Assembly (NCBI GenBank): GCA_012839345.1
Contig: DUNN01000022.1
Span: 62,001-126,000 of the forward strand
DNA: 64,000 bases
From: Clostridiales bacterium
GTDB lineage: Bacteria > Bacillota > Clostridia > Oscillospirales > Acutalibacteraceae
Reading direction: 5' to 3'
The translations under genes and the position numbers were made by a program. The notes beneath the pieces were generated by a model. That model was not told the DNA's origin, ran no database searches, and saw only the letters and a program-made list of their open reading frames with translations. Positions 7,582 through 16,086 of this stretch are shown one piece after another. Position 1 is the stretch's first letter. Every line of letters begins with the position of its first letter.

Positions 7582-9120
7582 ATGGTGAAATTAAAATCAA
7601 GCGATTTTCTGCGCGACACGGTTTTGTTTGGGATAACCGCCCTATTATTCCTTGTCGCGAATTTTATGGCATTTTTAGGGGATTTTCTGCTGGAAAACGC
7701 GCTGAATGTCCTACTGGTTGCCATCATCTTTTTAAATATCGCTATTTTTGGCAGCATCCTTAAAAATATGCGCCGTGATATTGCGCTGTTTATTTTTATG
7801 GCTGCGTTTGACACGCTTTTATTGGGGCGTGTTTATGTTTCCTGGATCGGTTATTACCACAAGTATGTCGAGCTTTTGGAAGCAAACGGCTTGTCGGAGC
7901 TTTTTCAGGCGCTCCGTATTGTCGCACTGTCGCAATTCTTTGTATACCTTGCTTATCGGTTGATTGGGCCCTTGTTCCATAAACAGGAAAGCCGGATACA
8001 GCGCCTTGGAATCGACGCTACCCGCAGGAACGCTATTACGCCGATTCTTCGCCAGCTTAGTGAAATTATTCTCTTTGTCAGCTCCGTACCGTTTTTGTAT
8101 GTGTTGTCAAAAAGCGCACTGAATGTTTTGCGCCACGGATACCTGAGCTCTTTTACAGACACTCAGGATATTCCGGGAATCATCAGCCGCCTTTCCATGT
8201 TTTTTGTGCCGTCGTTTGCGGTTTTCCTTGCAACAATGCCAACCAAAAAGCAGTTGAAGTGGCCGCTTCTGATTTACCTTTTTTACATGCTTTCTTCCTT
8301 GTTGACCGGAAGACGCACCACGATTGTGACCGAAGCGCTGATGCTGATTATTTATTTTGTGATGCGGGACAACCTTCTGCCGAAGGGAAAGCGCAGGCTG
8401 AACAAGCAGACGGTGGTGGTTGCGGGTGTTTTCGGCGTCGCAGCCATGTATATGCTGCAGGTTGTCGCCCTGATTCGCGCCGGGTATTCGAATAAATTCC
8501 GCGGCCTGGGCGAAACGCTTGTCAGCTTTTTTGATTCGCAGGGGGCTTCCTTCCGTGTCATTATACAGACCATCAACAATATTCATTCATTTGACCGCTC
8601 CCAGTCGTATCTGTACCTTTTTTACCCGTTTGAGCGGTTCGTGCATAACAATGTTTTTACCAGACCAATGTTTGGACTGACCCCGATTGTAGAGGTCCAA
8701 AATGCCATCTTTGTGCAGACAACGCATAATTTTGCCCATGTGCTAACCTATTTGGTGGACCCTGCCCGGTATCTTAGCGGCGGTGGGTTTGGTACTTCCT
8801 ATATTGCAGAGGCTTTTGTGGCCTATGGTATTTTCGGTGTGATTGTGATCAGTATGATGATCGGAGTGGCGTTCCGCTTCTTTTCTTCCATGCTTACCCG
8901 TTCCTGGGTGGTGGTTGTCTGCTGCCTGCTGGCCATCAAGGATTTTGTTTATATCCCGCGTGGCTTTGCCTTCATGTGGGTGACCGATACCTTTAATATT
9001 ACTTATTTTTGCTTTTATGCCATTCTTTATTTTACTGCTCTTCTTATGCTGCACTATGGGAATCACGTGCGCGCGGCAAAGGGCGAAAAACCCACGTATG
9101 CATTGGAGGCTGAGGAATGA
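7582..9120 (+). CDS. Wzy-like oligosaccharide repeat-unit polymerase
   Basis: A 512-residue integral membrane protein with about 10-12 hydrophobic segments and a large loop in the last third. The segment GGGFGTSYIAEAFVAYGIFG and the loop before it (QTTHNFAHVLTYLVDP) are characteristic of O-antigen/oligosaccharide repeat-unit polymerases, which join lipid-linked repeat units on the outer membrane face. The neighbours (two glycosyltransferases and a Wzz-type protein) agree. The ATG at 7582 follows GGAAGTGAG. It begins 19 bases after rqcH, so it may share that transcript, an unusual pairing. Its stop overlaps the next start (ATGA). Confidence 0.82.
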   Translation: MVKLKSSDFLRDTVLFGITALLFLVANFMAFLGDFLLENALNVLLVAIIFLNIAIFGSILKNMRRDIALFIFMAAFDTLLLGRVYVSWIGYYHKYVELLEANGLSELFQALRIVALSQFFVYLAYRLIGPLFHKQESRIQRLGIDATRRNAITPILRQLSEIILFVSSVPFLYVLSKSALNVLRHGYLSSFTDTQDIPGIISRLSMFFVPSFAVFLATMPTKKQLKWPLLIYLFYMLSSLLTGRRTTIVTEALMLIIYFVMRDNLLPKGKRRLNKQTVVVAGVFGVAAMYMLQVVALIRAGYSNKFRGLGETLVSFFDSQGASFRVIIQTINNIHSFDRSQSYLYLFYPFERFVHNNVFTRPMFGLTPIVEVQNAIFVQTTHNFAHVLTYLVDPARYLSGGGFGTSYIAEAFVAYGIFGVIVISMMIGVAFRFFSSMLTRSWVVVVCCLLAIKDFVYIPRGFAFMWVTDTFNITYFCFYAILYFTALLMLHYGNHVRAAKGEKPTYALEAEE

Positions 9121-10337
9121 AACTGCTTCTTTTGCTGACCGCAGCATTCCCATATGACAAAGGGGAAGACTTTTTGCCCGCGGAGTTGCACGCGGTTTCC
9201 GGATTCGACAAAATATTAGTCTGCCCCTGCAATCTAAAAGAAAAATCCACCGTTACCAAAACACTTCCGACCGGGATATTGGTTTATCCGCTGAGCAAGC
9301 AGGGCCTTGGAAAGGCGGCTTATGCAAAGCTGTTGTTTAGTCCACCGGTATTACAGGAAATGATTGACCTGGTGCACAGCGGCCGGTTTTCTTTTTCCAG
9401 ACTGCATGAAATGTTGTTTTTTATGAAGAACGCGGTGCAGCTTTATGAATCGATGCTGGAAATTCCAGAGGTTCAGGCTGCGGACGATATAACGATTTAC
9501 AGCTACTGGTTCTATGACGCGGCGGCGGCGGGTGCGCTGTTGGCGCAGGAATTGAAGCGACGCGGAAAAAGGGTTAAGCAAATTTCCCGCGCGCACGGCT
9601 TCGACATTCATCCGGAGCGTTCCCTGTGTGGTTATCTTCCGATGCGCAAGTTTTTATTGAGCAGTGTTGACCGTCTTTACCCGTGTTCCCAAAATGGAGC
9701 CGACACCATCTGCCGGCAGTATCCGGAATATCGGGATAAAGTCCGGCCTGCGTTCCTTGGTACCGCCGACTGCGGCGTAACCGGGGGAAAACGGCAGCCG
9801 GAGCTTCATTTGGTTTCTTGTTCCTACATGGTGCCGGTCAAACGGCTGCATTTGCTCATTCAGGCCTTGTCACTCTGTGATTTTCCGGTTCGCTGGACGC
9901 ATCTTGGCTCTGGCCCGTTGGAACAGGAGCTTCGGCAGCAGGCGGAAAAGCTCCCCCAAAACGTAAACGTGAACTTTGCCGGGCAGCTGGAAAACACGGC
10001 GATTCTTGATTTTTACCGTTCTAATCCGGTGTCCGTTTTTGTCAACGTCAGTTCCAGCGAGGGGATTCCCGTTTCCATTATGGAAGCGATTTCGTTCGGC
10101 ATTCCGGTGGTTGCCACCAACGTAGGGGGAACCTCCGAAGCGGTTCGGGACGGTTTCAACGGCTTCCTGCTGGAAAAAGATTTTACTCCGCGCAGCCTTA
10201 TGGAAAAAATCAGGCAAATCCGTGATTTGAGCGATGCGGAGTACAAAGCCCTGTGTGTAAATTCCAGGGCGATGTGGGAGAAAAAATTCCATGCGTCGGT
10301 GAATTACAGCAGGTTTTACGAGGAGATAAGCAAATGA
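9117..10337 (+). CDS. Glycosyltransferase (GT-B fold, family 4-like)
   Basis: A 406-residue cytoplasmic glycosyltransferase. The C-terminal half shows the donor-binding domain of group 1/GT4 enzymes: LVSCSYMVPVKRLHLLI, WTHLGSGPLEQEL, and the acidic-site motif VSSSEGIPVSIMEAISFGIP followed by VVATNVGGTSEAV. The N-terminal half is the acceptor-binding lobe with DITIYSYWFYDAAAAGALLA. The sugar donor and acceptor cannot be told from sequence. It overlaps the polymerase gene by four bases and the next glycosyltransferase by four, so the three are translationally coupled. Confidence 0.9.
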   Translation: MKLLLLLTAAFPYDKGEDFLPAELHAVSGFDKILVCPCNLKEKSTVTKTLPTGILVYPLSKQGLGKAAYAKLLFSPPVLQEMIDLVHSGRFSFSRLHEMLFFMKNAVQLYESMLEIPEVQAADDITIYSYWFYDAAAAGALLAQELKRRGKRVKQISRAHGFDIHPERSLCGYLPMRKFLLSSVDRLYPCSQNGADTICRQYPEYRDKVRPAFLGTADCGVTGGKRQPELHLVSCSYMVPVKRLHLLIQALSLCDFPVRWTHLGSGPLEQELRQQAEKLPQNVNVNFAGQLENTAILDFYRSNPVSVFVNVSSSEGIPVSIMEAISFGIPVVATNVGGTSEAVRDGFNGFLLEKDFTPRSLMEKIRQIRDLSDAEYKALCVNSRAMWEKKFHASVNYSRFYEEISK

Positions 10338-11515
10338 AATTACTGTATTTGACTTTTCAGGAGGACGCTACGCTATATGTCGGCGTAATTCGCAAGCTCG
10401 GCTGGCAGGCAAAGGCGTTTGAAAAGCTGGGTTACGAGGTAACGTATTCGCTTTGGAAAGGTCTGGAGTATCGCTTTATCACGGGGGACCGTGTGGAAAC
10501 TAGGACGATTCCCGGCTGGCATGGCCTGATGCATCAGTTTGCGGATGTGGCGAAGGACTATTTGAACAGCCATTCGTTTGATGTGGTCTATCTGCGTTTG
10601 GACCGCATCAGCTTTGAAATGATTCAGCTTTGCCGCACAGCACGCGCGCGCGGCGCGAAAAAAGTGATCATCGAAGTGCCGAATTATCCCTATCTTAGAG
10701 ATTACATCAACAGTGTCAACGGCGTCCGTCCGTTTTCCGCAAGGCTTTTTTCCCGGATGAAAGTATTGGGTACCGCTGCTGAGGACCGCCTTTCTGCGCT
10801 GCAGTTGCGTGGGCTGGTGGATGCCGTTGTGTTAATTGGCAACAAGGCGGACCGCTTTTTCGGTGTAAAGGCCATTAACATCAGCAACGGAATCGATGTG
10901 GACGACATGGAACCGGTGCCGCCGAAAAACAACGAACGGGAGATTGTCCTTGTTGGCGTTGCAGGTACTCTTTGGTGGCAGGCTTATGACCGCATTCTGG
11001 TGGGAATGCACGAATATAAAAAGAAGAAGAAAGCGGAAGACCCTAACATCCGGTTTATTCTAGTCGGCGGGGATGCCAAGGAAATGCCGGATTTTAAGGC
11101 CTTAATTCATCGGTACGGTTTGGATGACGATGTGGAATGCCCGGGCTTTAAAACCGGCGCGGAGCTGGACGCCATTTATGATCGCGCAGACCTTGGCGTT
11201 TCTACTTTGGGGTGCTATCGGCGCGGGCTGACGTCATGCTCTTCCCTAAAGACACGGGAATATTGCGCGAAAGGCCTGCCCTTTATATATACTTGCGAAG
11301 ACTCCCTTGAGGATGAAAACGTAGATTTTGCGCTGCAGGTACCGAATGACGATACCCCGATCGATCTGTTTCAGGCAGTGGATTTCGTGAAAAAATGCCG
11401 CGCAAATAGGCACATCTCTCAGGAGGAACGCGAATTTGCCCGTTCCCATTTCGACTGGGAATCCATTTTGAAGAAAGTGCTTGATTTTGCCGACGGCAAA
11501 AATTTGGAAAGATAA
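10334..11515 (+). CDS. Glycosyltransferase, GT-B fold
   Basis: A 393-residue protein related to glycosyltransferase group 1 enzymes but divergent. The N-terminal lobe includes FDVVYLRLDRISFEMIQLC and VIIEVPNYPY, the linker NISNGIDVDD marks the domain boundary, and the C-terminal lobe has IRFILVGGDAKEMPDF and the donor-site-like segment GVSTLGCYRRGL...LKTREYCAKGLPFIYT. The usual E-x7-E motif is replaced by a divergent version, so the donor is unclear. ATG 10334 follows GAGGAGAT and overlaps the previous stop (ATGA). The long frame from 10253 is only the read-through of the upstream gene. Confidence 0.85.
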   Translation: MKLLYLTFQEDATLYVGVIRKLGWQAKAFEKLGYEVTYSLWKGLEYRFITGDRVETRTIPGWHGLMHQFADVAKDYLNSHSFDVVYLRLDRISFEMIQLCRTARARGAKKVIIEVPNYPYLRDYINSVNGVRPFSARLFSRMKVLGTAAEDRLSALQLRGLVDAVVLIGNKADRFFGVKAINISNGIDVDDMEPVPPKNNEREIVLVGVAGTLWWQAYDRILVGMHEYKKKKKAEDPNIRFILVGGDAKEMPDFKALIHRYGLDDDVECPGFKTGAELDAIYDRADLGVSTLGCYRRGLTSCSSLKTREYCAKGLPFIYTCEDSLEDENVDFALQVPNDDTPIDLFQAVDFVKKCRANRHISQEEREFARSHFDWESILKKVLDFADGKNLER

Positions 11516-11530
11516 TTGGAGGTCAATCAA

Positions 11531-12793
11531 ATGGAACTTTTTGTAAGCTTCACTGAGATGAAACAATTTTTCAGACGCCATATCCGTCAGTATTTTATTG
11601 TGGTGGTTTTGTTTGCGCTTATTGGCGCTCTGCTTCCGCTTCGTTTTTATAACCACGAATACAGTGCGTCCAGCACGATTCTGATTTCCTGTGAAGTCCC
11701 CGAGGATGCTGGCACGGATTATCGGCTGCAGTATACCGGTATTTTAAGCACTAGAGTTCAGGCGGCCGTCGCCATGGCGAACGGTACCGACATGGTTCAG
11801 GCAACGGCTCAAAAACTCGGGATTAAGGAGGATCAGATTCTAAATATCAGCGCAACTCAGTTGAACTCAGCCCCGCTGGTAAAAGTAACGGTTACGACTC
11901 CGGTGGCGAAAATGGCCTCTGTTATTTCCGATACGGCGGCTGAGGTTCTTGGTGAAAGACTGGAAAATGCGTTCCCGTCCCCGAAAATTACCGCTTCCAT
12001 CAGCGATAAAGCCATTCCTCAGCAGGAGCAGTCCAAAAAGCGTACCATGGTAAAAACCGGCGTGCTTGGCGCTATCGCCGGATTCCTCATTTATCTCTGC
12101 TTTGGCATCGTGGTTGTACTTACGGATAAGACCATTCGCAACAGTGATTTTGTAAGTGAAGCGCTGAACCTGCCTTTCTTGGGTTCCACTTATAAATTTG
12201 GTTCGGAGGAAAAGAAGCTCAACAGTTTTCGTAAACTTCGCGCCGCCGCGGTTCATCAGGGAGGGGAAGGAAAAACCTTCCTGGTAACAGATGTCTGCAT
12301 GAACAACGGTTCCGCGGAGGTGGTCATCGGTCTTGGAAAGGCGATGGCCCGCTCGGAAAAATCTGTTCTTTTAATTAACGCCGATGTGCGTACCCAGCAG
12401 ATTGCGCAGCTGCTTGGCGTAAAGTCGGAGCACAACCTTTACGATGTGCTAGAAGGCACCTGCACCGCGCAGCAGGCCGTCAGCGAAACCTCCATGAAAG
12501 GAGTCAGCCTGATTGCTGGAGCTGACCGTGGAGAAGAAGACCTTTCGGATATCCTTGCCACCGACAAATTCAGAACGCTGCTGGATGAACTGGCACCCAA
12601 GTTCGATTACGTTTTGGTTAATGTTCCGTCGGAAGTTCGCTTCCCGGATGCGGACAATCTGGCTCCACTCTGCGACTCTGTGATTATGGTTGCCAAGTGT
12701 GGTTCGACCCCGTACCGTGATTTCAAAGATTCTTACGGCCGGCTGAAAACATCCGGAGCCAATGTCATCGGTTTTGTGACAACCGACTGCTGA
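11531..12793 (+). CDS. Wzz-type chain-length protein fused to a degenerate BY-kinase domain
   Basis: A 420-residue protein. The N-terminal Wzz/chain-length domain is flanked by membrane segments at about residues 21-40 and 177-198, with an outside loop between. The C-terminal domain (about 225-420) aligns with bacterial tyrosine (BY) kinases of the CpsD/CapB type, but every ATP site is altered. The Walker A position reads NNGSAE (residues 258-263) instead of GEGKS/T, Walker A' has LLINAD (Asn283 for Asp), and Walker B has VLVNVP (Asn364 for Asp). There is no C-terminal tyrosine cluster. It is therefore most likely a pseudokinase that regulates polymer length or assembly without phosphorylation. 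ATG 11531 follows GGAGG; the TTG at 11516 lies before it. Confidence 0.85.
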   Translation: MELFVSFTEMKQFFRRHIRQYFIVVVLFALIGALLPLRFYNHEYSASSTILISCEVPEDAGTDYRLQYTGILSTRVQAAVAMANGTDMVQATAQKLGIKEDQILNISATQLNSAPLVKVTVTTPVAKMASVISDTAAEVLGERLENAFPSPKITASISDKAIPQQEQSKKRTMVKTGVLGAIAGFLIYLCFGIVVVLTDKTIRNSDFVSEALNLPFLGSTYKFGSEEKKLNSFRKLRAAAVHQGGEGKTFLVTDVCMNNGSAEVVIGLGKAMARSEKSVLLINADVRTQQIAQLLGVKSEHNLYDVLEGTCTAQQAVSETSMKGVSLIAGADRGEEDLSDILATDKFRTLLDELAPKFDYVLVNVPSEVRFPDADNLAPLCDSVIMVAKCGSTPYRDFKDSYGRLKTSGANVIGFVTTDC

Positions 12794-12810
12794 AAATAAA
12801 TAATTTTCTT

Positions 12811-12840
12811 GCACCGTCCATTTTGGATGGTGCATTTTTT
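12811..12840 (+). terminator. Terminator of the polysaccharide operon
   Basis: Stem GCACCGTCCA / TGGATGGTGC with a two-base loop, then ATTTTTT; 18 bases after the stop. Confidence 0.92.
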
Positions 12841-12892
12841 ATTGGATCGACCGGTCATTTTAGATGTTGAAGAGATTTCCGGCACCGTTAAA

Positions 12893-12921
12893 TTGAACAG
12901 GATTTTAAATTATGCTATAAT
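12893..12921 (+). promoter_or_regulatory. Sigma-A promoter for the DNA methyltransferase gene
   Basis: TTGAAC (12893-12898), a 17-base spacer and perfect TATAAT (12916-12921) with an extended -10 (TGC before it). It gives the methyltransferase its own promoter and rules out the TTG at 12925 as the start. Confidence 0.85.
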
Positions 12922-12963
12922 ATTTTGAAATTGAAAGGTTTTAGGCAAAGGGGGGGAGACACA

Positions 12964-14499
12964 TTGGCCGGAACGAATTTTTCGGAAGAAGATTGCCGCC
13001 TGATGGATGATTGCTTTCAGCTGAATTGGCACGGGAAAGAGGAATCGTTTCAGGTGTCCCAAACTCCCGCCAAAGGTACCCTGATTCCCTGCAGGGAGGA
13101 AAGCCGAAACTGGAATGCTACGGGGAATCTTTATCTGGAAGGGGACAATCTTGAAATTCTGAAGCTGCTGCAGCCGGAGTTCGGCGGCAGAATCAGGATG
13201 ATCTATATTGATCCTCCGTATAATACCGGTAAGGATTTTATCTATTCCGATAATTTTTACGACAGCAAAACGCAGTATTGGAAAAAAACCGGAGCTAAGC
13301 ATCAGACGAACGGACGTTACCACACCGGCTGGCTGAATATGATGTATCCACGCCTTTTGCTGGCATATTCTTTGCTTGCGGAAGACGGCGTCATTTTTCT
13401 ATCCATTGACGACAATGAATTAGATAACCTGATAAAAATCTGCGGCGAGGTGTTTGGAGAGGATAATTACATTAATCTAATTACCGTGAAAACCAAAACA
13501 AGTTCTGGTGCAAGCGGTGGCGGGGAAGACAAGCGGCTGAAAAAGAATACGGAATATGTTCTGATGTATGCCAAGAACAAAGACAAAATGATACTGCGGC
13601 AGCCGACCGAAAAAATCAGAATTTCCGACTATATCCGGGAACATCGTTCCGCCGGGATCGGTTTTTATTACACCCGAATTTTGGAGGACGAAGGGAAGAA
13701 GGAACTCCTCTGTGAACGCGACGGACTGAAGATTTATGTTCACCGGCATTTCCGCTTTTCTACCGTTAACGAAAAGAGGAAGCAGGAAAATCTGTCGGAG
13801 GATGAAGTGTACAGCCGCTATTTTTCTAAAATTTTTATGGTAACCAACGCCCAGACCTCTCTGCTCATAAAGGTGAATCAGGTAACGCCGGAGAACCGCA
13901 TGTTGATTTCCTATGAATATGTTCCAAAAACCGGACGGAGCAAGGGAAAAAGGATTACAAAATATGTTTGGAATAAAACGTTGATTGTCTGGCTGTCCGA
14001 CAGCGCGGTGAAGGAGAAAAACCGAGTGTACAAGCGTGCTGCCCTTGGAACGCTGTGGGACGATATCTCTTGGGGCAGGCTGGACCTGGAAGGTGAAGTG
14101 CCGTTTAAAAACGGCAAAAAACCGCTCAAACTTCTGGATCGGATGCTATCCATGGTGACCGACCGTGATTCGGTGGTTTTGGACTTTTTTTCCGGTTCCG
14201 CTACAACGGCGCACGCCGTCATGAACCGGAACGCGCAAGACAGAGGTTCCCGCAGGTTTATTATGGTGCAGCTTCCTGAGCCGATTGACCAATCGGATGC
14301 TGCCTACCGGAAAGGCTACCGCACCATTTGCGAGATTGGGAAAGAACGGATCCGCAAAGCGGGGGATGCACTGATTTCGGAATACGGGGCTTCCTCCGCC
14401 GGCGACACGGGCTTTCGGGTTTATCGGCTGAAATTGGTCGAAGACGAATGTGGGGAAAATCAAGACAGGCAGAGAGAAAAAGAGAACGCCGCAAAATAA
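12964..14499 (+). CDS. Type III-like DNA adenine methyltransferase (Mod), orphan
   Basis: A 511-residue beta-class amino-methyltransferase resembling the Mod subunit of type III restriction systems. The catalytic motif DPPYNTGKD is at residues 83-91 and the SAM-binding motif DFFSGSATT at about 407-415; motif IV before motif I marks the beta class, which usually makes N6-methyladenine. The central part (about 170-370) would hold the target-recognition domain, so the site cannot be read. It is somewhat short for a Mod protein. No Res helicase-nuclease lies on either side: a sugar operon precedes it and a convergent HAD gene follows. The start is TTG 12964 after a GGGGGGAG ribosome site, downstream of the promoter. 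Confidence 0.88.
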   Translation: MAGTNFSEEDCRLMDDCFQLNWHGKEESFQVSQTPAKGTLIPCREESRNWNATGNLYLEGDNLEILKLLQPEFGGRIRMIYIDPPYNTGKDFIYSDNFYDSKTQYWKKTGAKHQTNGRYHTGWLNMMYPRLLLAYSLLAEDGVIFLSIDDNELDNLIKICGEVFGEDNYINLITVKTKTSSGASGGGEDKRLKKNTEYVLMYAKNKDKMILRQPTEKIRISDYIREHRSAGIGFYYTRILEDEGKKELLCERDGLKIYVHRHFRFSTVNEKRKQENLSEDEVYSRYFSKIFMVTNAQTSLLIKVNQVTPENRMLISYEYVPKTGRSKGKRITKYVWNKTLIVWLSDSAVKEKNRVYKRAALGTLWDDISWGRLDLEGEVPFKNGKKPLKLLDRMLSMVTDRDSVVLDFFSGSATTAHAVMNRNAQDRGSRRFIMVQLPEPIDQSDAAYRKGYRTICEIGKERIRKAGDALISEYGASSAGDTGFRVYRLKLVEDECGENQDRQREKENAAK

Positions 14500-14524
14500 A
14501 TGGAGATTTATTTTGCGGCGTTCT
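14484..14524. terminator. Bidirectional terminator between the methyltransferase and HAD genes
   Basis: A perfect 17-base-pair stem (GAACGCCGCAAAATAAA with its complement) and a six-base loop, with T-rich runs on both strands. The methyltransferase stop codon is inside the left arm and the convergent HAD gene ends two bases beyond, so one hairpin serves both genes. Confidence 0.92.
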
Positions 14525-14525
14525 T

Positions 14526-15254
14526 TTAAATTAGATTCAGGTCGTTAACATTCAGCCGATAAGTAACGTCTTTTCGCTCAATAATGACCGTAATGCGCTG
14601 TTTCAGTTCATTGTCCTGCAAAATATGGGAAAGAAGCTCCCGCGTTGGATTGATGGCAAAGGGGTTTCCCACCAGCTTCATCATGGTAAAATCGCCGTTG
14701 GTATCCCCGTATGCATAGCTTTGCGAGAGGTCAATTCCGTATTTGTCGGCCATTTCCAAAATTGCCTTTCGCTTGCTTACGGAATCCCACATGGGAATAA
14801 TTTCCCCGTTGTAAATGCCGTTGGGGCCGATTTGATAAATCGTGCCTCGGTAGTCATCCATTCCATATTTTCGGGACATTTCCCGAACCAGTTCAATCGG
14901 GGAGCCGGAAATGGCAATGACCACGTGCCCCTGCTCCTTATGCCATTTGATGCGGTCGCGCGTATAAGTGTAGACACGCTCTCCTTTTTGTTCAATCACT
15001 TTTTTCGCAATATACTCAATGTGAAAGGCGTTTGTGCTTTTAACTGTTTCGGTGTATATATCCACCATTTTCTGTAGATAGGAATCATAGTCCCCGGTGC
15101 GCCTGTCCCAGCGGGTAAAAGCCGGTTCCACTTCGTTGTACCATTTGCTGTTGTCAATCAGTTCGTATTTGATCATTTTTTTGAACATTTCGCTGATGAG
15201 TCCCTCACGGGAGATGGTGCCGTCAATATCAAAAAACGCCGCCTGCTTTGCCAT
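14526..15254 (-). CDS. HAD-IB family phosphatase
   Basis: A 242-residue haloacid dehalogenase-type hydrolase of the SerB/HAD-IB branch. Motif I is FFDIDGTIS near the N-terminus (nucleophile Asp), motif II is AISGSP, and motif III/IV is the Lys-containing segment followed by YGDTNGDFTMM with the metal-binding aspartates. Such enzymes hydrolyse small phosphomonoesters, for example phosphoserine; the substrate here is not known. ATG 15254 is nine bases after AGGAAG; the TTG two codons upstream is too close to it. Standing between a convergent terminator and small-protein genes, it seems to be a single-gene unit. Confidence 0.88.
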   Translation of the reverse strand: MAKQAAFFDIDGTISREGLISEMFKKMIKYELIDNSKWYNEVEPAFTRWDRRTGDYDSYLQKMVDIYTETVKSTNAFHIEYIAKKVIEQKGERVYTYTRDRIKWHKEQGHVVIAISGSPIELVREMSRKYGMDDYRGTIYQIGPNGIYNGEIIPMWDSVSKRKAILEMADKYGIDLSQSYAYGDTNGDFTMMKLVGNPFAINPTRELLSHILQDNELKQRITVIIERKDVTYRLNVNDLNLI

Positions 15255-15481
15255 TTCCAATCACTTCCTGTTTATCGATAATTATGTCTAAGCCCAACCG
15301 CAGTAAAAAATATTAGGGCCGTGGCCTGTTTTCCTGCTTTCTGACCCCAATTGCAAAATGACGATCCCTTCATTTCGCGGTACTGCTTAGTTAACTTACT
15401 ATTATACTTCGGAATTAAGTGTTATATTGACAATGGAGAATTAAAGCGCTGGAAAGAAAGCAAAATATAATTCTTTAACCT

Positions 15482-15658
15482 TTATGACAGTGCAGATGGT
15501 TTGTTGTTCAAATCCGCTTTAAAATGTTCAGCTACCTGCATCAATTCGCCTAACGTAGAAATTTCCGCGCCGGATTCTAATATTTTATTTTTTACCGCAA
15601 TCGGCAGATTTTCAAAATAGTACTGTAGGTCCGGATTGTTTTCATAAAAGGTACCCAT
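15482..15658 (-). CDS. Small 58-residue protein, paralogue of the next upstream small protein
   Basis: A short gene of unknown function. It starts at ATG 15658 after AAGGGATGG and encodes 58 residues. The sequence has an N-terminal aromatic stretch, the motif YYFENLP at residues 13-19, then a helix with spaced Ile/Leu and LMQVAEHF. It is clearly related to the 58-residue protein encoded just upstream (15782-15958): both share F-F/Y near the start, Y-F-x-x-L-P, two spaced isoleucines and a Leu-x3-Ala-Glu segment. No signal peptide, cysteines or membrane segment. Predicted mainly helical. The role is not known. Confidence 0.75.
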   Translation of the reverse strand: MGTFYENNPDLQYYFENLPIAVKNKILESGAEISTLGELMQVAEHFKADLNNKPSALS

Positions 15659-15679
15659 TTGACCATCCCTTCGTTTACT

Positions 15680-15731
15680 ACTGATAAAATAAGGGTACTG
15701 AAAAATGGATTCATTCCATTTTGCAGCACCC
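15680..15731 (-). terminator. Hairpin between the two paralogous small genes
   Basis: Arms 15693-15709 and 15715-15731 pair over 17 bases with one wobble and one mismatch; reading leftward the hairpin is followed by TTATTTTAT. It would terminate or attenuate transcripts of the upstream small gene before they reach the second one. Confidence 0.6.
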
Positions 15732-15781
15732 TCCTTTTGTCCCGATAATTGTTGTCGGGATCAGCCCATTTACCATGCGGG

Positions 15782-15958
15782 CTATTTGCTTTGAGCCTGT
15801 TTTTTTGAACCCTGCATCAGGTTTTCCGCGCATTTGCGCAAATCCGCTTCCGAAGTGATTTGTGAATTCCCTTGTTTTATGGTTTCCTGAATAAATGTCG
15901 GCAGTGACTGAAAATATGCGTTGGATTCAATATTTGCGAAAAAGTTGTTTTCAGGCAT
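15782..15958 (-). CDS. Small 58-residue protein, paralogue of the adjacent small protein
   Basis: Unknown function. The start is ATG 15958, six bases after GAGGTG; the GTG three codons earlier is part of that ribosome site. The protein (58 residues) carries NNFFANIESNAYFQSLP, then an amphipathic helix (FIQETIKQGNSQI), then ADLRKCAENLMQ and a Lys/Gln-rich tail. It has the same length and pattern as the protein encoded at 15482-15658, so the pair probably arose by tandem duplication. Small proteins with YFQSLP...CAENLM are familiar hypothetical proteins of Clostridia, but I know of no assigned role. Confidence 0.8.
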   Translation of the reverse strand: MPENNFFANIESNAYFQSLPTFIQETIKQGNSQITSEADLRKCAENLMQGSKKQAQSK

Positions 15959-16051
15959 GTTCTTCACCTCAGGTTATAGTTTTTGCAGTGAAATGAAAAT
16001 TAGTACAGGAAAACAATATTTTTTCGGTATCAGTCTGCATAGATTGAAGAA

Positions 16052-16086
16052 AAGGGCGTGCTGTAATTGACAGCACGCCCTTAAAA
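16052..16086 (-). terminator. Terminator of the complete chemoreceptor gene
   Basis: Perfect stem AAGGGCGTGCTGT / ACAGCACGCCCTT with a short loop; reading leftward it ends in TTTTC. It lies about 70 bases after the chemoreceptor stop. Confidence 0.88.

Noticed and set aside
6837-7814. Long leftward frame (325 codons) opposite rqcH and the polymerase gene
   Set aside because: Antisense shadow of two well-supported genes; low-complexity content and no ribosome site.
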